64,000 nt of DNA from F1-80-MAGs062 sp046345315 (GTDB lineage: Bacteria; Planctomycetota; Planctomycetia; Planctomycetales; Planctomycetaceae), in contig JBKDKA010000232.1 in NCBI GenBank assembly GCA_046345315.1, positions 1 through 64,000 of the forward strand, read 5' to 3'. Shown one piece after another: positions 54,557 to 62,400 of the stretch. The notes under the pieces were generated by a model. The model had not been told where the DNA came from and searched no databases. It was given only the letters and a program-made list of their open reading frames with translations. The translations under genes were made by a program, and so were the position numbers. Position 1 is the stretch's first letter. Each line of letters opens with the position of its first letter.

Positions 54557-56125
54557 ATGTCACTGATCTGCGGATTGATTTGTCCACGACACGGTTTGGC
54601 TCCCGTATGTCGATTGAGTTTCGTGATTCGGTGGGCCGTGATTGCATCCTTCGCATGGCAGATTCTGCTGCCAGCAACTGCGGCCAGAGCTGAAGATGCC
54701 CCCACAGCAGAATCCGCTCCGAACGTTCTGATCTTTCTGATCGACGATCTGGGTTGGTCGGATATCGGAAGCAACGGATCAACGTTCTACGACACACCGC
54801 ATCTGGATCAGCTCGCTGCATCCGGAGTGCAGCTGACTCATTTCTACTCAAGTCACCCGGTCTGTTCCCCCACCAGAGCTTCACTGATGACGGGGCGTGA
54901 TCCTCAAAAAGTCGGCATCACCGACTGGATCCATCCGTCTTCAGGAATCGCTCTTCCGCATGAAGAAGTGACGCTGGGAGAGATGTTTGCAAGTGGCGGT
55001 TACGACACTGCCTGGTTTGGCAAGTGGCATCTCGGCGAATCCGACGCCGACCTTCCAACTCAGCATGGTTTTCAGACGATCGTGGGAGTTAACCGCGCCG
55101 GTCAACCTGCATCGTATTACTTTCCATATGCACGGAAGGATGGTCAATCATCCATCTGGAACGTGCCGGACTTTGAGGACGGGAAGAGTGGTGACTACCT
55201 GACGGATCAGCTCACCTCGCGCATCATTCGTTTTCTTTCGGAAAGAGGTAACGACGGGAAGGTAGGGGGCAGACCGTTCCTGATCGGGTGCGGACACTAT
55301 GCCGTGCATACACCGATTCAGCCGCCCCCGACGCTGGTTCAGAAGTATCGCGATCGTCGAATGCAGCTCTACGGCACAACAAAGACACCGGTTCTTCCCG
55401 GACGCTTTGAAACTACATCTCGAGGACGGCAGGATGATCCCGACTATGCCGCGATGATTGAGAATCTTGATGCCAACATCGGGCGTGTGGTCGAGGCACT
55501 GGAAACCTCCGGTCTCCACAGAAACACAATCATCATCTTCACGTCTGACAATGGTGGTCTGTGCAACCTGGCAAAAGGTCAACCGGGACCGACCTGCAAT
55601 CTTCCGCTTCGATCAGGCAAAGGTTGGAACTACGAAGGCGGGATTCGAGTTCCGTGCCTGATCAGCTGGCCGGCAGAGCTCAAGCCGGCGCGACTCGAAA
55701 CTCCGACTCGCACAGCAGACCTGTATCCGACGCTCGCGGAGCTTTGTGGCTTCAGCCGGAGTCATTCGGATTCGGAGAAGCCTGCAGCAGAAGATCTGAA
55801 ATCACCGCAGATCAACGAAGCCATGGATGGACGTTCGCTGGCGAAGCTGCTTCGCGGGGAGCTTGATGAAACTCTCACTGATCGCTGGCAGGGCTGGTAT
55901 TACCCGCATGATCATGGTTCAGGGCACCGGGCAAGCGCTGCCGTGCGTCGAGGCCGCTGGAAGCTGATTCATTATCTCGCGAGTCAGGAGTCAGAGCTTT
56001 TCGATCTGGAAGCAGATCCCGGTGAGTCCGTGAATCTGGCCTCCGAACAACCGGAAATTGCTGCTCAGCATCTCAGGGCACTGAACGGATGGATTCAGAC
56101 TGGAAGCTGGCCGGAGTCTCCGTGA
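54557..56125 (+). CDS. Type I sulfatase (formylglycine-dependent)
   Basis: An exported arylsulfatase-type enzyme of 522 residues that hydrolyses sulfate esters, probably of algal polysaccharides. After a signal peptide (WAVIASFAWQILLPATAARA) come the metal-binding LIFLIDDLGWSDIGSNGSTF, the sulfatase signature CSPTRASLMTGR with C103 to be oxidised to formylglycine, GKWHLGE, CGHYAVHTPIQPP and IFTSDNGG. All key residues are present. Start ATG 54557 follows AGGACAGG. No sulfatase-modifying enzyme gene is adjacent. It stands on its own with a terminator-like hairpin downstream (56406). Confidence 0.93.
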   Translation: MSLICGLICPRHGLAPVCRLSFVIRWAVIASFAWQILLPATAARAEDAPTAESAPNVLIFLIDDLGWSDIGSNGSTFYDTPHLDQLAASGVQLTHFYSSHPVCSPTRASLMTGRDPQKVGITDWIHPSSGIALPHEEVTLGEMFASGGYDTAWFGKWHLGESDADLPTQHGFQTIVGVNRAGQPASYYFPYARKDGQSSIWNVPDFEDGKSGDYLTDQLTSRIIRFLSERGNDGKVGGRPFLIGCGHYAVHTPIQPPPTLVQKYRDRRMQLYGTTKTPVLPGRFETTSRGRQDDPDYAAMIENLDANIGRVVEALETSGLHRNTIIIFTSDNGGLCNLAKGQPGPTCNLPLRSGKGWNYEGGIRVPCLISWPAELKPARLETPTRTADLYPTLAELCGFSRSHSDSEKPAAEDLKSPQINEAMDGRSLAKLLRGELDETLTDRWQGWYYPHDHGSGHRASAAVRRGRWKLIHYLASQESELFDLEADPGESVNLASEQPEIAAQHLRALNGWIQTGSWPESP

Positions 56126-56405
56126 GCTGCATTTCCATGAACCAGATTCGCTTGCTGGGCTGTGTTGCTCGTTCGTCTGAGGAAGAAAGGACGAGCAATG
56201 CCGGTGAAAGACAGTCTGATCGCCGCATCTGCTCTTGAGCATCGTTTGACCATAGTGACACGCAGCGTCAGCGACTTTCAGAACGCCGGAGTGGCACTGA
56301 TGAATCCATTTTCACGAACGACCGACGAGTGAACTGAAAACGAACGACACCTGCACGAATGATCTTCATCATCGGAAGCAATGCATGCCGGTCAGACATG
56401 CAGTC
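56126..56405. other. Non-coding gap behind the sulfatase
   Basis: No open frame with motif or ribosome site; nothing else recognised before the hairpin at 56406. Confidence 0.5.
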
Positions 56406-56438
56406 AGCCCGTCGAAATGCGATGCATCTCGACGGGCT
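56406..56438. terminator. Strong hairpin between convergent genes
   Basis: A perfect 10-bp stem AGCCCGTCGA/TCGACGGGCT around a 13-base loop, between the sulfatase and the convergent protease gene. A clear T-run is lacking (GTTG on plus), so it may be a bidirectional, weak or Rho-assisted stop. Confidence 0.65.
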
Positions 56439-56520
56439 GTTGCTGGGGTAGTAGTGATTGCAGAGCTCCAATAGCTGGCTGTGTTCCATGGTTGCAGCGT
56501 GTTATGGGCAGCGTTGCTGG

Positions 56521-57714
56521 CTATTCCTTCAGCCAGGAGTCGAGCGTCTCGGCTGCGTTTTCGGAGGTGGACTTCGTCACGAAATCTTTCTTGGCGGCAT
56601 TGGTCAGTTTTCCGACGTATTCCATCGTGCTCTTCACTGCGTCCGGTGCTGCACTCGCGTCGAGTTTCACTGAGTAGATATAGAGGTATTCGCCGTCGGA
56701 ATTGCGTTCAATGTTCCACGCTCCCAGTTTCGTCACGGAGCTCTGTTCCAGAAGTCGCATCGTTGTTTCAATCGTCGGAGCTTCCTTTGTGACTGCAGCG
56801 AGTGACCAGACCTTTCGCAGATCGGCACGCTCGTAGTATTCCACATCCTTCGCGATGAATACCGTCTGTTTGACTTTGTCCTTCTGTTCGAATTCGACTT
56901 CCAGATGTCCGGATTCATGCTTGCGAAATTCCAGTTCTGCCATCTTCAGAACATCGGCAATCGGAAGCGGGGCCGGGCGGAATGGTCGTGACAGGAACTC
57001 CCGAACCTCGGAGATGTCGATGTTGTAGCTGACCAGTCGGCCACGCGGGGAGAAAGCCTGAGAAACCGCAACGAGCTCCCCATTGTTGTTGACGACCGGA
57101 CCGCCGCTGTCACCCGCATTGATCGGCGACTGAGTTTCAACGACCTCGAAGGAGTACTCGGAAGAATCCGTGGTCAGCGTCTTCGGATAGACCGCTCGAA
57201 CGGTGCCGGACGTGTAGACCCACAGAGCATCTGTGGTTCCCGGATTTCCGATCGACTGAACGTCTTCGCCGGGGCCGATACTTTTCTCGGCCAGCTTGAC
57301 TGCCGTCGCACCTTCAGGAATTCGGTCGAGCTCAATCAGTGCCAGGTCACGCTTGCGGTCGATTCCGATCACTTTGCCTCGCACACCCAGCTTCTTGACC
57401 TCCGTGAGGTAATGCTGACGTGTCACGATTGGTTTTTCATCCTTCATGTCGGCGAAGAAAATCACCGCAGTTCGTGCTTCACCGACGACATGAAAATTGG
57501 TGATCAGATGCTTCTTCTCCGCATCGATGAGCACCCCGGTTCCGCTGGATGTTTCGCCGGAGCTCTTCGCGAGCACCCAGGCTGTCGAGCTGAGAGTTTT
57601 TCGATAAACCTCAACGTCTGCACGAAGGGATTCCGCCTGAAGCAGCAGGCTGGAAATACCGCCGAGAAGATAGATTCCGAAACGAAACGCCCGTGTTTTC
57701 TGAGAGTTTTTCAT
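56521..57714 (-). CDS. Trypsin-like (HtrA-type) serine protease, secreted
   Basis: A 397-residue exported S1C-type protease. A signal peptide (FGIYLLGGISSLLLQAESLRA) is followed by the protease domain with the triad H75 (TNFHVVGE), D123 (RKRDLALIEL) and S203 (INAGDSGGPVV). No PDZ domain is visible; instead a C-terminal domain of unknown type (about 250-397, WSLAAVTKEAPTIETTMRLL ... GEYLYIYSVKLDAS) replaces it. HtrA-type enzymes remove misfolded envelope proteins. ATG 57714 is chosen over the 29-residue longer frame because an AGGTGA ribosome site lies just before it and the signal then fits. Confidence 0.87.
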   Translation of the reverse strand: MKNSQKTRAFRFGIYLLGGISSLLLQAESLRADVEVYRKTLSSTAWVLAKSSGETSSGTGVLIDAEKKHLITNFHVVGEARTAVIFFADMKDEKPIVTRQHYLTEVKKLGVRGKVIGIDRKRDLALIELDRIPEGATAVKLAEKSIGPGEDVQSIGNPGTTDALWVYTSGTVRAVYPKTLTTDSSEYSFEVVETQSPINAGDSGGPVVNNNGELVAVSQAFSPRGRLVSYNIDISEVREFLSRPFRPAPLPIADVLKMAELEFRKHESGHLEVEFEQKDKVKQTVFIAKDVEYYERADLRKVWSLAAVTKEAPTIETTMRLLEQSSVTKLGAWNIERNSDGEYLYIYSVKLDASAAPDAVKSTMEYVGKLTNAAKKDFVTKSTSENAAETLDSWLKE

Positions 57715-57879
57715 CGCTTCACCTGCTTTTCTGCAACCAGGAACTGCCCGACCAGAGACCTTGATATCTGGTTCAGCGGACAATTCGGCAGGATGTGACA
57801 AAAAATATTTCAGGTGACCGTAGTGAATCGCAGGGCATCAGTCGGATCGTGATGGTTAACTCTTGCGCACGCGTCGATA

Positions 57880-58677
57880 TCATTTTCCTTCTGCTGCGAT
57901 GAATCGAATTGGTGCATAGTCTTCGATCAGGTGAAAATCGGGAGAAGACTTCGATTTCAGCGGAGCCGATGTCGATAGCTCCGGATTCTTGAGGTCTTTC
58001 ATCGTGTAGTCGTACCGGCAGAGAGCGAATCGCCACTCGTCGCCGGCCTTTGGTGCTCCACCAGTCGGAGCAAAGTCTGACCACGGAATCTTCCCTTCCA
58101 CGGTCCAGCCCTCATCGGTGTCACCATGCTGGTTCAATGTGCCGCGAATCTGCACCTGAAGATCGATGTGAAATTCCTCCGAGCGGAAGTGCTTTCTCGC
58201 ATCCACACCCTTCTTGGGAAGGTAGATATCAAGAATGGCCTTCTGTGCATTCACTTCAAATTCATAGTACCCCGACTTCTGCTCGGATGGCTTGAAGAAC
58301 AGTTCAAACACATCATTGTTCCAGAGATCACCGTCCTGCTCTTTGATGACCGCGTAAAGATCATGATCCACCATGTCCGCAGAGAAGTAAATCGCGTCTT
58401 TATCCCACAGCAGTTTCGCTTTTGTAGGCGTCGATGCCGGGCGAGCATTTTTTCCGAGCCATGGCAGAGTAAACTCAGTCACTTCCGCAGCCGACTTCCA
58501 GACGTCATCGTCGATGACGCCGTCGATCACGGGAGCCTTTGTGGCATAACGACATTCGTAAGCGTTGCCGGGCTGCTGAGCTGCGATCTGTGACGACGGC
58601 AGGACGAACAGAACCGAGAGAGCCAGCAATGTCGAACTGCAGAAGCTCGTCGAGTCGCCGCTGAAATCGACTTTCAT
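57880..58677 (-). CDS. CBM9-like secreted protein
   Basis: A 265-residue exported protein. A signal peptide (LLALSVLFVLPSSQIAAQ) is followed by one carbohydrate-binding-module-9-like domain: CRYATKAPVIDGVIDDDVWK at the start, LLWDKDAIYFSADMVDHDLY, WNNDVFELFFKPSEQKSGYY with the conserved Trp/Asp pair, and WTVEGKIPWSDFAP. This is the common domain found alone or next to glycosidases and binds sugar chain ends. No enzyme is attached here. ATG 58677 is chosen with AAAGG upstream; the frame extends 10 codons further. Confidence 0.8.
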   Translation of the reverse strand: MKVDFSGDSTSFCSSTLLALSVLFVLPSSQIAAQQPGNAYECRYATKAPVIDGVIDDDVWKSAAEVTEFTLPWLGKNARPASTPTKAKLLWDKDAIYFSADMVDHDLYAVIKEQDGDLWNNDVFELFFKPSEQKSGYYEFEVNAQKAILDIYLPKKGVDARKHFRSEEFHIDLQVQIRGTLNQHGDTDEGWTVEGKIPWSDFAPTGGAPKAGDEWRFALCRYDYTMKDLKNPELSTSAPLKSKSSPDFHLIEDYAPIRFIAAEGK

Positions 58678-58804
58678 GACAAAGACCTTTTTTTGAGGTG
58701 AAAACACGGGAACAATTGACTTGAGTCTGACGGAGTCTATTCCGTCCTGCTCAGGATCTGTACTGTCCGGCCTTCTGATTTATCCATGCAGGTGCCCCGT
58801 TACG

Positions 58805-59551
58805 ATGTTTCGACCGAAGCGCTGTCGCAGAGATTTCTTTGACCGGCATCATCTTGATGTGGCCGAAGACCTTCTGTTCTGTCATCTTGGATGGGACGGT
58901 GTGAGCGGTCGCATAGTGGAGACGGAGGCTTATGCGCTGGAAGGTGATCCGGCGTGCCACACAGCGACACGACCGTCGACGCGAGAGTTCGTGAGACGGT
59001 ATCCCCCTGGAACTGTCTATGCCTATATCAACTACGGAATGTACTGGCTGCTGAATGTGCTCGCCGGTGATGGCATCATCCTGATCCGTGCCATGGAACC
59101 GCTGAAGGGCATCGAAACCATGCAGCAGCGTCGAAGAAAAAGTCGCCTGAGTGATCTTTGCTCCGGCCCAGGAAAACTGGGACAGGCGATCAACCTTGGC
59201 GCAACGGATCATGGAACCAGTTTGATGACCAAAGAGCGGCACCTGGTGCTCTGCGAAGAATCGATCGATGTGTGCCACTGGCTACGCCAGTGTTTTCCAG
59301 TCAACAGCACTGACATAGACAGAGGCACACAAGCCCACCCCGTCGTCATGCAGCATTCCCTGACTGACAATGCACCAGGCTGCAATACAGCCTTGCCGAG
59401 AGACGCTGAACCGTCCTGTCGCATCGTTCGCGATGTTCGGGTTGGCATCAGCTCCGGGCTTGATCTGCACTGGCGTTTTCTGATCGCCGACAATCCGCAT
59501 GTCAGTGTGCCAGCAGGAAAAGCGCTTTCAAAAAGTCGGGCAGTGAAGTGA
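58805..59551 (+). CDS. Alkyladenine (3-methyladenine) DNA glycosylase, AAG/MPG type
   Basis: Removes alkylated or deaminated purines from DNA as the first step of base-excision repair. The 248-residue protein has the AAG family markers: FFDRHHLDVAEDLLFCHLGW, the catalytic Glu in GRIVETEAYALEGDPACHT, the DNA-intercalating Tyr region GTVYAYINYGMYWLLNVL, and the C-terminal GLDLHWRFLIADNPHVS. Between about 150 and 215 it is longer than typical bacterial AAG proteins. ATG 58805 starts it at the family N-terminus. Free-standing; prmC follows after 115 bases on the same strand. Confidence 0.9.
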   Translation: MFRPKRCRRDFFDRHHLDVAEDLLFCHLGWDGVSGRIVETEAYALEGDPACHTATRPSTREFVRRYPPGTVYAYINYGMYWLLNVLAGDGIILIRAMEPLKGIETMQQRRRKSRLSDLCSGPGKLGQAINLGATDHGTSLMTKERHLVLCEESIDVCHWLRQCFPVNSTDIDRGTQAHPVVMQHSLTDNAPGCNTALPRDAEPSCRIVRDVRVGISSGLDLHWRFLIADNPHVSVPAGKALSKSRAVK

Positions 59552-59666
59552 CCTGACCGAAGCTCCACTTTGCAGCCGGTCCGGCGGTATGGTAGTCTCC
59601 ACGCCACAACTGGTGTTTACAACGAGAGCAAACAGAGAGTTTGGGTAACCCTGGAAGTTTCACCGA

Positions 59667-60578
59667 ATGGCGACTGAAGAGGCAGCCCCGTCGACGGCCG
59701 ACGTCTGGACGGTTCAGCGGATCCTGACCTGGACGAGCAGTTTCCTGAAAAAGAAGGGTGTTGAGTCTGCACGTCTGGAATCAGAACTTCTGCTTTCTCA
59801 TGCTCGCTGCTGTACCCGGATTGATCTCTACGCGAACCTTCATTCCGTTGTTTCAGATGATGAGCGTCAGCGGATGCGAGAGATGGTGCAGCGCCGATCA
59901 GGTCGCGAACCGCTCGCCTATATCATCGGTCAGCGGGAATTTTACGGCCGGCCTTTCGAAGTGGGACAAGGTGTTCTGATCCCTCGCCCGGAGACGGAAA
60001 CGCTGGTCGACACGTGCCTTGAGGAAATACCGAAGGACGCTCCGACTCGAATCATCGAGGTGGGTTTCGGGTCCGGATGTGTGGCCATCACAATCGCACT
60101 TCAGCGGCCGCAATGTCGCATCTTTGCGACCGACATTTCAACAAAGGCGATGACGTTTGGTCAGAAGAACTGTGCCCGCCATCGAGTTGCCGACCGAGTG
60201 ACTTTGATCCCCGGCGATGCGCTCACGCCATTCCGATCAGGAGAGGAATTCAGCATTCTTCCGGATCGGTTCGACGGGCTGGTCAGTAATCCTCCTTACG
60301 TCCGCGATGACGAATGGTCCGGGCTGCAGCCGGAAGTTGGCCAGCATGAACCAAGGGAAGCTCTGACGGCCGGAACAGACGGTCTCGATGTGGTCAGGAG
60401 AATCATTGCTGATGCGCAAGACATACTGCGTCCTGGTGCATTCCTTGCCATGGAACTGGACCCGTCTCAGTGCCAGACTGTCATCGAACTGCTTCATCAG
60501 TCAGGTTTTGAACATGGACGAATTCGCAAAGACCTGAGTGGCTGTGACCGAATCGTTCAGGCAGTTCGATCAGAATAG
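59667..60578 (+). CDS. prmC: Release factor glutamine methyltransferase
   Basis: PrmC (HemK) transfers a methyl group from S-adenosylmethionine to the glutamine of the GGQ motif in RF1 and RF2, raising their activity. The 303-residue protein shows the family layout: helical N-domain (WTSSFLKKKGVESARLESEL), YIIGQREFYGRPFEV and the hallmark PRPETETLVD (about 108-117), SAM motif IIEVGFGSGCVAITIALQ, and the catalytic NPPY (N208). One target, RF2, is encoded at 416. murA follows after the palindromic copy E. Confidence 0.95.
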   Translation: MATEEAAPSTADVWTVQRILTWTSSFLKKKGVESARLESELLLSHARCCTRIDLYANLHSVVSDDERQRMREMVQRRSGREPLAYIIGQREFYGRPFEVGQGVLIPRPETETLVDTCLEEIPKDAPTRIIEVGFGSGCVAITIALQRPQCRIFATDISTKAMTFGQKNCARHRVADRVTLIPGDALTPFRSGEEFSILPDRFDGLVSNPPYVRDDEWSGLQPEVGQHEPREALTAGTDGLDVVRRIIADAQDILRPGAFLAMELDPSQCQTVIELLHQSGFEHGRIRKDLSGCDRIVQAVRSE

Positions 60579-60584
60579 GAGTGG

Positions 60585-60649
60585 CTTCAAAACCGGGACT
60601 GGCTCCCGTGGGACTGGCAACTGCAAAGGTGCTTGTCCCGGTTTTGAAA
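60585..60649. repeat. Dispersed palindromic element, copy E
   Basis: The shortest copy. Ends TTCAAAACCGGGACTGG and TTGTCCCGGTTTTGAAA are near-perfect inverted repeats around about 30 bases. It starts six bases after the prmC stop, so it may serve as prmC terminator before murA. Confidence 0.85.
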
Positions 60650-60695
60650 TGCAGGGAATCAGGATGATGACGACACACAGAACGGAGTCTGTGAC

Positions 60696-62069
60696 TTGCA
60701 GAGTCTGAAGATCATCGGTGGCAATTCGCTGCATGGGGCTGTCTCCGTGGATGGCTCCAAGAATGCCGCGCTGCCGATCATGGCGGCGTCGATCGCGGTA
60801 TCCGGTGTTACAACACTGCGCGGAATCCCGGCGCTCCTTGATGTCGCCACGATGATCGAACTGCTGATCAGTCTCGGCGTTGTGGTGCAGATCGATTCGG
60901 ATTCTCAGCTTACGATCTCCTCCGGAAAACTGAAGACAACGACAGCCTCGCCCGAAATTGTACGGCGGATGCGAGCCGGCATCTGCGTACTGGGCCCGCT
61001 TCTCGCGCGATTCGGATCGGCTCAAGTTGCTCTTCCCGGCGGCTGTCAGATTGGTGCACGTCCGATCGATCTGCATCTGAAGGGACTGGCAGCTCTGGGG
61101 GCCGATATCCGCCTGGAAAACGGATTTATTGTTGCCAAAGCCACGAAGCTGCGAGGAAGTGACATACAGCTCAGCGGTCCGTCCGGTAGTACAGTCACAG
61201 GCACCTGCAACGTCATGGTTGCGGCTGCGACAGCATCAGGAAAAACGGTCATTCAGTCTGCGGCCTGTGAACCGGAAGTGCGGGATCTCGGTAATTTTCT
61301 GAATGCTGCAGGTGCACGAGTCACTGGGCACGGAACATCGACCATTGAAATTCAGGGGGTCGACCAGCTGTCCGATGTCGCTCATCCAGTCATCTCGGAC
61401 CGAATTGAAGCGGCCACCCTTGCCATTGCTGCTGCAATCACGCGAAGCGAAGTACTGATCCGCAACGCACCTTTGAATGATCTTCAGGCGGTTCTTGAGG
61501 CGTTCGAGCAGATTGGTGTTCCATTTCGAATTGAGTCCACAACTGGAAGTCATCAGCTACGAATACTCACCCCGCAGAAACTGAATCCCGTTTCGCTGAC
61601 TGCAGAATCCTTTCCGGGATTGCCAACAGATACTCAGGCTCAGTTCAGTGCATTGCTGGCGACGATACCCGGGAACAGCATCGTAACGGATACCATATTC
61701 CCGGAACGGTTCATGCATGTTGCTGAGCTGATGCGAATGGGAGCTCGCATCGAACTCCTGGCGAATGTCGGAGCCGCTCGTATTCAGGGAGTTCCTCGTC
61801 TGCACGGAGCGACCGTCAGAGCATCCGATCTTCGCGCCAGCGCAGCACTTGTGCTCGCAGCCATTGCCGCAGATGGCGTAACCGAGATTCTGGGTGTCGA
61901 ACACCTTGATCGTGGTTATGCCAGCCTGGATCGGAAACTGAACTCACTCGGTGCCAGTATTTCTCGAGTCAACGCGGACGAGCTCGATTCTCGCTCGTCG
62001 GTGACACTGAATCCGCCGCATTTTTTCGTGACAGCCCCGGCCCAGCGGATGGTGTTTCGACAGGAATGA
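60696..62069 (+). CDS. murA: UDP-N-acetylglucosamine 1-carboxyvinyltransferase
   Basis: MurA adds enolpyruvate from PEP to UDP-GlcNAc, the first committed step of peptidoglycan synthesis and the target of fosfomycin. The 457-residue frame begins at TTG 60696 (GGAG ribosome site) because the family start LKIIGGNSLHGAVSVDGSKN lies immediately after it; no ATG is placed well. Further motifs: RRMRAGICVLGPLLARFG, the fosfomycin-target cysteine C117 in LPGGCQIGARPIDLHL, NVMVAAATASG, TDTQAQFSALL and DLRASAALVLAAIAADG. With Cys at the active site the enzyme is expected to be fosfomycin-sensitive. Its presence agrees with planctomycetes making peptidoglycan. Confidence 0.96.
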   Translation: MQSLKIIGGNSLHGAVSVDGSKNAALPIMAASIAVSGVTTLRGIPALLDVATMIELLISLGVVVQIDSDSQLTISSGKLKTTTASPEIVRRMRAGICVLGPLLARFGSAQVALPGGCQIGARPIDLHLKGLAALGADIRLENGFIVAKATKLRGSDIQLSGPSGSTVTGTCNVMVAAATASGKTVIQSAACEPEVRDLGNFLNAAGARVTGHGTSTIEIQGVDQLSDVAHPVISDRIEAATLAIAAAITRSEVLIRNAPLNDLQAVLEAFEQIGVPFRIESTTGSHQLRILTPQKLNPVSLTAESFPGLPTDTQAQFSALLATIPGNSIVTDTIFPERFMHVAELMRMGARIELLANVGAARIQGVPRLHGATVRASDLRASAALVLAAIAADGVTEILGVEHLDRGYASLDRKLNSLGASISRVNADELDSRSSVTLNPPHFFVTAPAQRMVFRQE

Positions 62070-62400
62070 CGACTCGATCGAGTTCAAAACGAGCGAGTTT
62101 CAGTTAAATTAGTGGAGCAGCACAAGGCGTTTGCGATTCAAGTCTGCCTTCGATTTCCAGCGGAACGGCGCGAGCCTTGCGGGGTTGCACTCTGCACTCC
62201 GTTCAAGTCTCATCACTGTTCTGTTTTGCTTATTGACAGATCGCACCCTGAGGCATCACAACAATTCTGCTTGATTGTCAGTTGGCTGGGCTGGTCAGGA
62301 TTCCTCCGGAAGATTGAAACTCGGGATTTCCTGTCACAGACCAGAATTATTTTCGCTTCAATTCTGCAGCCTCTACGCCGTGTTTTCGGGAGTTCTCAAA
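62070..62400. other. Non-coding gap between murA and the last gene
   Basis: The frame 62112-62702 is out of phase with the last gene and has no motif. No RNA gene or clear promoter was identified. Confidence 0.4.
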
